Source of the DNA: Draconibacterium sp.
GTDB taxonomy: Bacteria > Bacteroidota > Bacteroidia > Bacteroidales > Prolixibacteraceae
DNA length: 7,004 nt
Direction: 5' to 3'
NCBI GenBank assembly: GCA_015493625.1
Contig: WGCT01000137.1
Coordinates: 1 to 7,004 of the forward strand
The position numbers and the translations under genes were made by a program. Position 1 is the first letter of the stretch, and every line of letters starts with the position of its first letter. Under the pieces are notes generated by a model. It searched no databases. It had not been told where the DNA came from and saw only the letters and a program-made list of their open reading frames with translations. This document shows, piece after piece, positions 1-5,288 of this stretch.

Positions 1-65
1 ACCCGTTTATCCTTTGGATTAAAATAAAAAATCCCCAATTTGTAGTATTCCGGATCTGTTTTCAT
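1..65 (-). CDS. DUF5808-like small protein, N-terminal fragment (runs off window)
   Basis: The minus strand reads from an ATG at 65-63 without a stop to the window edge, giving 21 codons. The peptide contains YYKLGIFYFNPKDKR. The pattern [YW]xKxGxFYxNPxDxR is the hallmark I associate with the DUF5808 domain, found in short Bacteroidota and Firmicutes proteins and at the C-terminus of some membrane proteins; its function is unknown. The full domain normally continues with a basic stretch and a GWTLNF-like segment, which would lie left of position 1. The gene is divergent from the secreted repeat protein at 312, with 246 bp between the two starts. The start is inferred from the only ATG just ahead of the motif; no clear ribosome binding site is visible. 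The family call rests on a short stretch, so it is likely but not certain. Confidence 0.7.
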   Translation of the reverse strand, partial: MKTDPEYYKLGIFYFNPKDKR

Positions 66-110
66 CAGTTCTAAGTTTTAGTAATGTTGTTTTGCCAATA
101 ATGAAATCAA

Positions 111-128
111 CCCCGATGTACATCGGGG
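111..128. repeat. 18-bp perfect palindrome, copy 1 of a repeated motif
   Basis: CCCCGATGTACATCGGGG is a perfect inverted repeat with no spacer. Its 14-bp core CCGATGTACATCGG recurs at 2309-2322. This copy lies between two divergent genes, 45 bp upstream of the start of the minus-strand gene at 65. It therefore cannot terminate either neighbour, and no T-run follows on either strand. It could be an operator, a hairpin in the 5' leader of the minus gene, or a dispersed genomic palindrome of the sort common in Bacteroidota. Confidence 0.8.
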
Positions 129-177
129 CTCTCGAAAATCCCCTTTAACTTTAAACAACTTCTTACTATAATTCTCA

Positions 178-207
178 CAAATTTAAATAAATTGTTGTAG
201 ATTTAAA
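178..207 (-). promoter_or_regulatory. candidate Bacteroidota promoter for the DUF5808-like gene
   Basis: On the minus strand, positions 185-178 read TAAATTTG, a full match to the Bacteroidota -7 element TAnnTTTG. Eighteen bases upstream (207-204) is TTTA, three of four matches to the -33 element TTTG. Transcription would begin near 171 and give a leader of about 105 nt that contains the 111-128 palindrome. The region is very AT-rich, so a chance match is possible. Confidence 0.3.
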
Positions 208-210
208 TTT
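179..210. repeat. AT-rich 10-bp inverted repeat in the divergent intergenic region
   Basis: AAATTTAAAT at 179-188 is mirrored by ATTTAAATTT at 201-210, with a 12-base spacer. It sits between two divergent starts and overlaps the candidate minus-strand promoter, so it could be a regulator site. Low base complexity makes chance a real alternative. The rest of the 246-bp gap (66-311) shows only the palindrome and the promoter candidates listed here. Confidence 0.4.
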
Positions 211-224
211 TTCGACACAACTGA

Positions 225-257
225 ATTGCAATATCAGGTTTATGGACAATAATTTTC
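225..257 (+). promoter_or_regulatory. weak candidate promoter for the secreted repeat protein
   Basis: TAATTTTC at 250-257 matches TAnnTTTG at all but the last base. ATTG at 225-228 is three of four matches to the TTTG -33 element, with a 21-base spacer. The start codon lies 54 bases downstream. This is the best-placed pair on the plus strand before 312, but both elements are imperfect. Confidence 0.25.
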
Positions 258-311
258 GAATATATCTAACACGCACAAATCACTTAAACATTTTATAAAG
301 ATCTTATTACT

Positions 312-1775
312 ATGAAAACTAAAATTTTACTATCACTTTTTTTGGTCTTTTCTTTCTTGCAGGTTACTTTATCTGCTAATGTATTTGTAAAACATATCGG
401 AATCTCTAAAGTCCGAATCGATGTAAAAAATCCGACAGTGGTAGGGAAAATTACAATCTCACCTTCAACGCCGGGCAAAGTAATTGTTCATTTCGATGGT
501 AAATGTGTTTCAACACCGGGCGACAGAATTATTCTGGCAGCAAGCGATACAACCTTTTGGAGAATAAATGACGGAGCAGTTGCCGTAAAAGCAAAAAATG
601 CAGATATTAAAAAAAATTCTTTCTCTCATACACGAGTATATAATGTTGATGCTGGAACTCATACCTATTATGCAATTGCCCAGAACTATGTAGAAACAGA
701 TGGCGATGGTATTGCTTCAATCTATGGAAATCTGACAGTGGAATTTGTTCCTGAAGGAAAGTATATTGTTGGATTTAAAGGTATTTCAAAAAGTTATATT
801 CCGGTAAAAAACCCAACAGTATTCGGGGAAGTTACAATCTCACCATCAACACCGGGTAAAGTAATCGTGCACTTCGATGGTATGTGCTATTCATCGGTAA
901 ACGACAAAATAATTCTAGCAGCAAGCGATACAACCAAATGGAGAATAAATGACGGATCTGTCAGCGTTGAAGCATTAAACAATGACTTCAAATTTAACAC
1001 TTTCTCTCATACCAGAGTATATGATGTAGATGCCGGCACTCATACTTTTTATGCTATTGTCCATAATTATGTAAAAACTTCGGGTGATGGGTATGCTTCT
1101 GTTTATGGAAGTCTGACTGTGGAATTTGTTCCTGATGAGGAGTACATTGTTGGATTTGCCGGAATATCGGAAACACGTATTGATGTTGCTGAACCGAAAG
1201 TGGTTGGAGAGGTCTCAATATCACCGTCCACTCCCGGGAAAGCAGTAGTGCGATTCGATGGAAAATGTACTTCTACTCCCGGAGACAGAATTACTTTGGC
1301 AGCAAGCGACACAACTACCTGGAAACCAAACGATGGCAATGTTACTGCCGAAGCATTTAGTAATAGTATTAACTCGAACTCTTTCTCTCACACCAGAGTT
1401 TACGATGTGGGTGCGGGGACTCATAAATTTTACGCAATTGCCCAAAACTATGTAAAAACAAACGGCGATGGAATAGCTTCAATATACGGAAGTCTGACAG
1501 TGAAGTTCTTTCCTGAAGGCACAGCATCGTTAACAACAGAAATTAATAATGGGGTTAGTATTTATCCGAACCCTGCCAGCAACTTTTTAAACATTAACGG
1601 TTTAAAAGGTGATGCCAATATTTATGTATATACTATTTCAGGTAAAGAAGTTATTCAGCATAAAACGAACCAATCATCATCTCAGTTAAATATTTCATCT
1701 CTGGAAAATGGCATTTATCTGATAAAAATGGTGACCAATAACAAATACTATTTTATGAAATTCGTTAAAGATTAA
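312..1775 (+). CDS. secreted three-repeat protein with T9SS type A sorting domain
   Basis: The 487-residue product begins with a Sec signal peptide: a KTK n-region and a hydrophobic core at residues 5-20, with likely cleavage after LSA at 22. Residues 23-403 are three gap-free tandem repeats of exactly 127 residues, about 65-70% identical to one another by hand alignment. Each carries ISPSTPGK, FDGxC, LAASDTTxW, FSHTRVYxV, AGTHxxYAI and NYVxTxGDGxAS. The alternating polar/hydrophobic pattern suggests a beta-sandwich fold, which is inference. Each repeat has one cysteine (C65, C192, C319). Residues about 413-487 form the T9SS type A sorting domain, with YPNPASNFLNI, a central strand region and the ending IYLIKMV...KFVKD. 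The mature protein should be exported through the outer membrane and released or anchored at the cell surface. I do not recognise the repeat family, so adhesion, glycan binding or surface-layer roles are guesses. The nearest plus-strand gene is yccF, 108 bp downstream, and no obvious terminator lies between them. Confidence 0.93.
   Translation: MKTKILLSLFLVFSFLQVTLSANVFVKHIGISKVRIDVKNPTVVGKITISPSTPGKVIVHFDGKCVSTPGDRIILAASDTTFWRINDGAVAVKAKNADIKKNSFSHTRVYNVDAGTHTYYAIAQNYVETDGDGIASIYGNLTVEFVPEGKYIVGFKGISKSYIPVKNPTVFGEVTISPSTPGKVIVHFDGMCYSSVNDKIILAASDTTKWRINDGSVSVEALNNDFKFNTFSHTRVYDVDAGTHTFYAIVHNYVKTSGDGYASVYGSLTVEFVPDEEYIVGFAGISETRIDVAEPKVVGEVSISPSTPGKAVVRFDGKCTSTPGDRITLAASDTTTWKPNDGNVTAEAFSNSINSNSFSHTRVYDVGAGTHKFYAIAQNYVKTNGDGIASIYGSLTVKFFPEGTASLTTEINNGVSIYPNPASNFLNINGLKGDANIYVYTISGKEVIQHKTNQSSSQLNISSLENGIYLIKMVTNNKYYFMKFVKD
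378..758 (+). repeat. tandem repeat unit 1 (127 codons)
   Basis: This unit encodes residues 23-149 and repeats at a 381-bp period. The shared stretch ending the codons for STPGK falls at 480, 861 and 1242 in the three units. Codons differ at many synonymous sites, so the duplication is not recent. Confidence 0.92.
759..1139 (+). repeat. tandem repeat unit 2 (127 codons)
   Basis: This unit encodes residues 150-276. It is closest to unit 1 overall (89 of 127 residues by hand count). It differs strongly just after the conserved cysteine, where STPGDR of units 1 and 3 is replaced by SSVNDK. Confidence 0.92.
1140..1520 (+). repeat. tandem repeat unit 3 (127 codons)
   Basis: This unit encodes residues 277-403 and leads directly into the T9SS sorting domain. 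By hand count it is 86 of 127 identical to unit 1 and 82 of 127 to unit 2. It has TWKPNDG where the others have WRINDG. Confidence 0.92.
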
Positions 1776-1883
1776 TCTTAAAAAGAATATAACATTTTAA
1801 AATCAACTCAATTCTTTGGCTTTAATAGAGTATCAAATTATTGGTAGTTTCATTAGATTCGTCTTACATAAACCATTACAATT

Positions 1884-2252
1884 ATGAAATTTTTAGGCAA
1901 TTTACTTTGGTTAATTTTTGGCGGCTTTGCAATTTTTATGGAATATATGCTTGCCGGAATTGCACTTTGTGTAACTATTGTTGGTATTCCGTTTGGTATA
2001 CAATCGTTTAAACTTGGAATTCTGGCACTATGGCCATTCGGGCAAAAAATTGAATATATGGATTATGCACCGGGCTGCTTGTCAACTATAATGAATATAC
2101 TTTGGTTTTTTATCGGAGGAATTTGGATTGCACTCACACACCTTTTTTTCGGCATTTTACTGGGCATCACCATCATTGGAATTCCGTGGGCCGGCCAACA
2201 TTTTAAAATGATGTCGCTGGCCTTTACTCCTTTTGGCCGGAGATTAGTATAA
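1884..2252 (+). CDS. yccF: YccF-domain inner-membrane protein
   Basis: The 122-residue product is an internally duplicated membrane protein of the YccF (DUF307) type. Two homologous halves, about residues 5-55 and 69-121, each run N[IL]LW - FGG/IGG - hydrophobic span - GIP (34-36 and 99-101) - PFG (51-53 and 116-118), at a 65-residue offset. It has about four hydrophobic segments and short basic ends after each PFG. Length and layout match the family. The biochemical role of YccF is not established, and nothing in the neighbourhood reveals one. The start follows from the MKFLGNLLW beginning, which matches family N-termini. The gene ends immediately before a decayed mobile-element region. Confidence 0.9.
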   Translation: MKFLGNLLWLIFGGFAIFMEYMLAGIALCVTIVGIPFGIQSFKLGILALWPFGQKIEYMDYAPGCLSTIMNILWFFIGGIWIALTHLFFGILLGITIIGIPWAGQHFKMMSLAFTPFGRRLV

Positions 2253-2278
2253 TTCTTAACAAAGCCACTTTCCCATTA

Positions 2279-2368
2279 TATACTCAATTCAGATAGGTTT
2301 TCGGAATCCCGATGTACATCGGAATGAACAGCCATTTGGGTTGAATATGATTTAGATAATTGAGTATA
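2279..2368. repeat. 90-bp inverted-repeat unit enclosing a palindrome (possible MITE-like remnant)
   Basis: TATACTCAATT at 2279-2289 is an exact inverted match of AATTGAGTATA at 2358-2368. The palindrome CCGATGTACATCGG lies between them. The ends TATA...TATA would fit insertion at a TA dinucleotide, as seen for Tc1/IS630-type miniature elements, but the identity of the arms stops after 11 bp. The unit begins 27 bp after the yccF stop and its right arm overlaps the start of the transposase remnant. It could also be a long stem-loop at the end of the yccF transcript; no T-run follows it. Confidence 0.5.
2309..2322. repeat. 14-bp palindrome, copy 2 of the repeated motif
   Basis: CCGATGTACATCGG is identical to the core of the palindrome at 111-128. 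A direct repeat of TCGGAAT (2301-2307 and 2319-2325) overlaps it. It lies downstream of yccF, in noncoding DNA. Confidence 0.8.
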
Positions 2369-2481
2369 GGATTGAAGCACACACTTGTATCTGCTTTACG
2401 GCATACACCATCAAAGAATTAGAACACATTCGTTATCAGGAAAAATCTACACTCTCATTAAAGATAGCGGCTGAACGAACT

Positions 2482-2486
2482 CATAA
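2482..2486. repeat. left copy of possible target-site duplication CATAA
   Basis: CATAA here recurs at 2644-2648, directly after the right end of the 155-bp inverted-repeat element. Two bases (TA) separate this copy from the recognisable left end of the element. Confidence 0.45.
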
Positions 2487-2488
2487 TA

Positions 2489-2643
2489 CCAATTTGACTT
2501 TATAATGCCGTTTAATTGAATTTAATTATTTTATGCAAGGTTGAGTTAAAATATTTTTGCATAGCATTTGTTATAGTAAAATATTTTAACGATAAGATTG
2601 TGCAAAAGAATAGATTCAATACGGCACTATAAGGTTAATTTGG
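2489..2643. mobile_element. 155-bp imperfect inverted-repeat element (MITE-like) inside the transposase remnant
   Basis: The outer 23 bp of each arm (2489-2511 against the complement of 2643-2621) match at 19 positions and share CCAA, TTATA and TGCCGT. Similarity continues inward through ATTGAAT, with small gaps. The core is an exact 13-bp inverted repeat, GTTAAAATATTTT (2545-2557) and AAAATATTTTAAC (2578-2590), around a 20-base loop. No open reading frame is present. The element splits the transposase remnant after THN. CATAA repeats flank it, and deleting 2487-2648 (162 nt) preserves the frame and joins THN to IY. A non-autonomous miniature transposable element fits best; a large structured RNA is the alternative. 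End points are uncertain by a few bases. Confidence 0.6.
2545..2590. repeat. perfect 13-bp inverted repeat at the core of the MITE-like element
   Basis: GTTAAAATATTTT (2545-2557) pairs exactly with AAAATATTTTAAC (2578-2590) across a 20-base loop. It continues the arm pairing of the surrounding element, so the whole 155 bp could extrude or fold as one long hairpin. Confidence 0.75.
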
Positions 2644-2648
2644 CATAA
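2644..2648. repeat. right copy of possible target-site duplication CATAA
   Basis: This copy directly follows the right terminus (...AATTTGG) of the 155-bp element and matches 2482-2486. Five bases is short enough to occur by chance. The support is that removing one copy plus the element restores THN-IY in the transposase frame. Confidence 0.45.
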
Positions 2649-2766
2649 CATATACAGTTAACCTATTAGTTCCCCGAATGAAAACAAATAGAGAAAAAAC
2701 TCTTGGGTATGAATGAGCAACAACGGGAACTATTCGAAATTATCCTTAAAAACTTTGAGGCCCCGA

Positions 2767-3951
2767 TTACAGTTTCAGACGTATTCCGAACCTCGACAAA
2801 AGAGCAGTAAAACCAATCATTAAAAACGACCAAACAATAGAACCCAAAATAACAAAAAGTACTTGGCCCGACTGTTTATAAAAGAGTATTGATGAACCTG
2901 ACATCCAAATAATAAAATAGATAACATCGGGAGCAAGATAAGTTGTAAGTGAATTTTTCCCTGCCGATTTAAAAGCAAAAGCCCATTTATGTTTTCCTAA
3001 AATATCGACAATAATATAGAGAACAACAAAAAGCAACATGCTAATACCGGTACAAATCATTGCCCAACTTGGCGAACCATCTATTTTTGAGATTGCAAAC
3101 CAATGCCGCAAAACAAAACCGGCACCCAATGCCAAAGCTCCCAATCCTGCACCATAAGCAAAAAATCTTAAGAAATTTCCTTTTGTAAATTTTCTCAAAA
3201 TCAAACTAAATACCAAACCTGCCAAAACAAGCGAAGGAATATTTCCGTCGAGAATTACACCAAAAACAGGACGAATTGAGTTAAAAAAGCTCAACATTCC
3301 CGAATTCGACAACATATTTGACACTATAAAAAAGAGCCAAACCAAAACGGTTATAATTAAATTATCTTTTACCAATAAATAGGTAAAAGCGGCCACAACA
3401 TATCCCCATCCAATTAGTCCTAATATACCCCACCAACCGGTTTTTAGCCACGAAATATCGTCGGGTGTGCCACTTCTAAAAATAGTAACCAATGTAATTA
3501 AACCAATAACGCCAACTCCTTTCAGTATAAATTGAACATTCAACTCCAAATTTTTGTATTGGTTCCATATTAAAAAAACAGAGATGTAAATCAAAATTGC
3601 CCATAAATAGTTGCTTATTCCAGTTAACTCGGGATTCAGCAAATTCACGTTCAATATTAAAACTCCTATGGTAAGTAAACTAATTGTGCGAACGATAATA
3701 TGTGTAGATATTTTAAAAACCGATTCGCCTCTTTTCAGTCTGCTTTGAATTGCATACGGAATGGCAAGGCCAACCATAAACAAGAAACCGGGGAAAACCC
3801 AGTCGGCCAATCCCATTCCATCGAAATCGGCTTCGCGATGAGTCAGCCATCCCGGAACACCGGGAACATAAAGGTCGTTTACAAACAGCATTAAAAACAA
3901 GGTTAACCCACGCATTACATCGATTGTTAAAATCCTGTTTTTCTTTTCCAT
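2767..3951 (-). CDS. nagX: HGSNAT/NagX-type membrane acyltransferase-like protein (DUF5009)
   Basis: The 394-residue polytopic protein has roughly eleven hydrophobic spans. Its N-terminus, RILTIDVMRGLTLFLMLFVN, followed by H38 and then DGMGLADWVFPGFLFMVG, is the signature of the heparan-alpha-glucosaminide N-acetyltransferase family (COG4299, DUF5009/NagX). H38 aligns with the proposed active-site histidine of human HGSNAT (FKHASWNG...ADLVFPWF). The C-terminal part SPSWAMICTGIS and later KNSLTTYLAP is also typical. The human enzyme moves acetyl from cytosolic acetyl-CoA to glucosamine on the far side of the membrane. Bacterial NagX proteins have been linked by context to GlcNAc use, and some annotations call them transporters. 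Here the gene follows nagA by 72 bp, which supports an amino-sugar role. The substrate and the choice between transferase and transporter are inferred. The ATG at 3951 fits the family N-terminus. Confidence 0.85.
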   Translation of the reverse strand: MEKKNRILTIDVMRGLTLFLMLFVNDLYVPGVPGWLTHREADFDGMGLADWVFPGFLFMVGLAIPYAIQSRLKRGESVFKISTHIIVRTISLLTIGVLILNVNLLNPELTGISNYLWAILIYISVFLIWNQYKNLELNVQFILKGVGVIGLITLVTIFRSGTPDDISWLKTGWWGILGLIGWGYVVAAFTYLLVKDNLIITVLVWLFFIVSNMLSNSGMLSFFNSIRPVFGVILDGNIPSLVLAGLVFSLILRKFTKGNFLRFFAYGAGLGALALGAGFVLRHWFAISKIDGSPSWAMICTGISMLLFVVLYIIVDILGKHKWAFAFKSAGKNSLTTYLAPDVIYFIIWMSGSSILFYKQSGQVLFVILGSIVWSFLMIGFTALLSRFGIRLKL

Positions 3952-4003
3952 TTGTAGTTTCTTGAATTCGGAATTTATTTTTGAATACGTTTCTTCCTGC
4001 CGA

Positions 4004-4034
4004 CAAAACTACCAAAAACTATTTTAATTCGAAA
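4004..4034 (-). promoter_or_regulatory. candidate internal promoter ahead of the nagX-like gene
   Basis: On the minus strand, 4011-4004 reads TAGTTTTG, a full match to the -7 element TAnnTTTG. TTTC at 4034-4031 is three of four matches to the -33 element TTTG, and the spacer is the standard 19 bases. The -33 lies inside the last codons of nagA. The start codon at 3951 would follow a leader of about 45 nt. If real, the nagX-like gene can be expressed independently of the upstream genes. Confidence 0.4.
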
Positions 4035-5169
4035 CTTCTTTCCCCGAAACAATTGTTTTCACGATGTTCAGTTTCGAGTCATCCAAATCGAATAGAATTA
4101 TATCAGCGCGTTTACCCGTTTCAAGAGCTCCTCTGTCGGTAAATTTATACAGTGAAGCCGGATTTTTTGTGGCCATGTTAATGGCCTCCTTTAGTCCGCA
4201 ACCGGTAAACTGCATTATATTTCCAACGCCCACTACCAAAGGCAACGAAGCACCTGCAAAAACATTCTCTTTGGGTAACCGTATTATTCCTTCGGGAGTT
4301 AAAACCACATCTTTCCCGTCCCAAACATAATTGCCCGGAGGCATGCCCGCGAGCATTGTCATGTCAGATGTTAGAATTATGCGTTCGCACCCTTTTGCTT
4401 TGTAAAAAACTTTTACAAGTTCGGGCAAAAGATGAAAACCATCGACAATAAAACTACTCATTAAACGGTCTTCGGCCAGCTGCATCCAAAGTGGATTATT
4501 AAACCTGTTTATTGTGTTGGCACAGCCGTTTCCGAGATGCGTAACCGTTTTTGCACCTGCATCGGTAGCACGCTGTATCTGCTCGGCATTTGCATTGTGA
4601 TGCCCCAACGAAACAACAACACCATTTTTTACGCAATTCTTAATAAAACTAATTGCACCGTCCACTTCAGGAGCGAGGGTAATCTGCATTATTTTGCCAT
4701 CGGCAATTTCATTTAATTTTTGAAATTCATCCCAATCGGGCAAACGAATATCTTTTAAACTGTGTGCTCCACGATATCCTGCTTCGGGCGAAATATAAGG
4801 CCCTTCGAGATGAAACCCCGGTACTGAAACAGCTACTTCAGGGTTAAGTTGTGCTTTTGCCAAATTGGTAAACGATTTTACCAACGACTGGCGTGAAGCG
4901 GTAATTACCGTAGGTAAAAAAGTAGCCACTCCTTTTTTCTGAAGTCCACGAACCACCAACAACATATCGTTAGTTGATAAATCGGGTTTCGAAAACTCGA
5001 TGCCCATATAACCGTTTATCTGATTATCGAATAAAGCAGGTGCAATAAAGCTCCCCTCTCCATTCTCGAAAGCTGAAATCTTTTCAACTTTTTGAATTAC
5101 TCCGTTTTCAAATTCAATAGCAACTTTGCTGTTATCTGAAAATAAGTAACCTTCAACCCTTTGTTTCAT
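4024..5169 (-). CDS. nagA: N-acetylglucosamine-6-phosphate deacetylase
   Basis: The product is a cytoplasmic amidohydrolase that converts GlcNAc-6-phosphate to glucosamine-6-phosphate and acetate, the entry step to NagB. It has 381 residues, the usual length. Visible landmarks are the N-terminal barrel entry FDNQINGYMG (47-56), the NagA variant of the HxH motif in which Q50 and N52 replace the histidines; HLEGPY with metal ligand E122; GAH at 134-136 (substrate histidine); SLGHH with H190; THLGNG with H211; VDGFH with H246; and TSDM with the catalytic aspartate D269. The C-terminal small domain ends GKRADIILFD...VKTIVSGKEV. All expected catalytic and metal residues are present, so it should be active. 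It lies 119 bp after the symporter gene and 72 bp before the nagX-like gene. The kinase and NagB needed for the full pathway are not in the window. Related sugar phosphates are possible substrates. Confidence 0.93.
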   Translation of the reverse strand: MKQRVEGYLFSDNSKVAIEFENGVIQKVEKISAFENGEGSFIAPALFDNQINGYMGIEFSKPDLSTNDMLLVVRGLQKKGVATFLPTVITASRQSLVKSFTNLAKAQLNPEVAVSVPGFHLEGPYISPEAGYRGAHSLKDIRLPDWDEFQKLNEIADGKIMQITLAPEVDGAISFIKNCVKNGVVVSLGHHNANAEQIQRATDAGAKTVTHLGNGCANTINRFNNPLWMQLAEDRLMSSFIVDGFHLLPELVKVFYKAKGCERIILTSDMTMLAGMPPGNYVWDGKDVVLTPEGIIRLPKENVFAGASLPLVVGVGNIMQFTGCGLKEAINMATKNPASLYKFTDRGALETGKRADIILFDLDDSKLNIVKTIVSGKEVSN

Positions 5170-5288
5170 CTTTTATTATTTAGAATATAGAATCAAGAAC
5201 CTGTAACCAGCAACCCGTATTAGTGCTTTAACTTATTTGCTCCTGTGTGTGAAATCTTGTATCATAAATGTTTCAATAACAAAATGTA

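Larger units (their letters stand above)
2356..2756 (+). pseudogene. decayed IS4/IS1634-like transposase, C-terminal remnant
   Basis: From 2356 to 2505 the plus strand reads EYRIEAHTCICFTAYTIKEL, then EHIRYQEKSTLSLKIAAERTHN, ending at a TAA (2503-2505). The RIEAHxCxCFxAYxxxxELE pattern with the following ...AAExTHN is what I recognise as the region C-terminal to the DDE core of IS4/IS1634-type transposases in Bacteroidota. The coding sense resumes after the 2489-2643 insertion in another frame (2657-2707, VNLLVPRMKTNREKTLG) and then in a third frame (2709-2756, MNEQQRELFEIILKNF). That tail matches the basic, EQQ-containing ends of these proteins as I remember them. The catalytic domain is absent, so the remnant is inactive. 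It sits between yccF and the stop of the convergent nagX-like gene and fills most of the 514-bp gap. The family name comes from memory of motifs and needs a search. Confidence 0.7.

Noticed and set aside
111..128. Palindrome considered as a rho-independent terminator
   Set aside because: It lies between divergent starts, and no T-run follows it on either strand.
293..478. Minus-strand open frame of 61 codons at the start of the secreted repeat protein
   Set aside because: It lies opposite the signal peptide and first repeat of a clear T9SS protein and has no recognisable motif.
1103..1455. Three overlapping open frames (two minus, one plus) inside the third repeat
   Set aside because: They are alternative frames of the repeat-coding sequence, with no family features of their own.
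378..1520. Regular 381-bp repeat considered as a CRISPR-like or satellite array
   Set aside because: The period is a whole number of codons, the sequence is one open frame, and substitutions keep the protein pattern, so these are protein domains.
1776..1883. Gap between the repeat protein and yccF searched for a terminator or promoter
   Set aside because: A short ATTTTAAAAT palindrome and a TAGATTCG match with wrong -33 spacing are not convincing.
2690..2706. AGAG-A6-CTCT hairpin considered as a terminator for the nagX-like gene
   Set aside because: The stem is only about four to five base pairs and lies within the transposase remnant, which is too weak to call.
3713..4015. 100-codon minus-strand open frame overlapping the 5' part of the nagX-like gene
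   Set aside because: It is the same strand shifted by a frame across the HGSNAT signature, and the peptide is rich in Cys, Arg and Trp with no family resemblance.
3700..4330. Plus-strand open frames of 64 and 88 codons opposite nagX and nagA
   Set aside because: They are antisense shadows of well-supported genes and have no upstream signals.
5170..5288. 119-bp gap between the symporter and nagA searched for a promoter
   Set aside because: Only poor matches (such as a TAnnnTTTG near 5285) were seen, so none is called.
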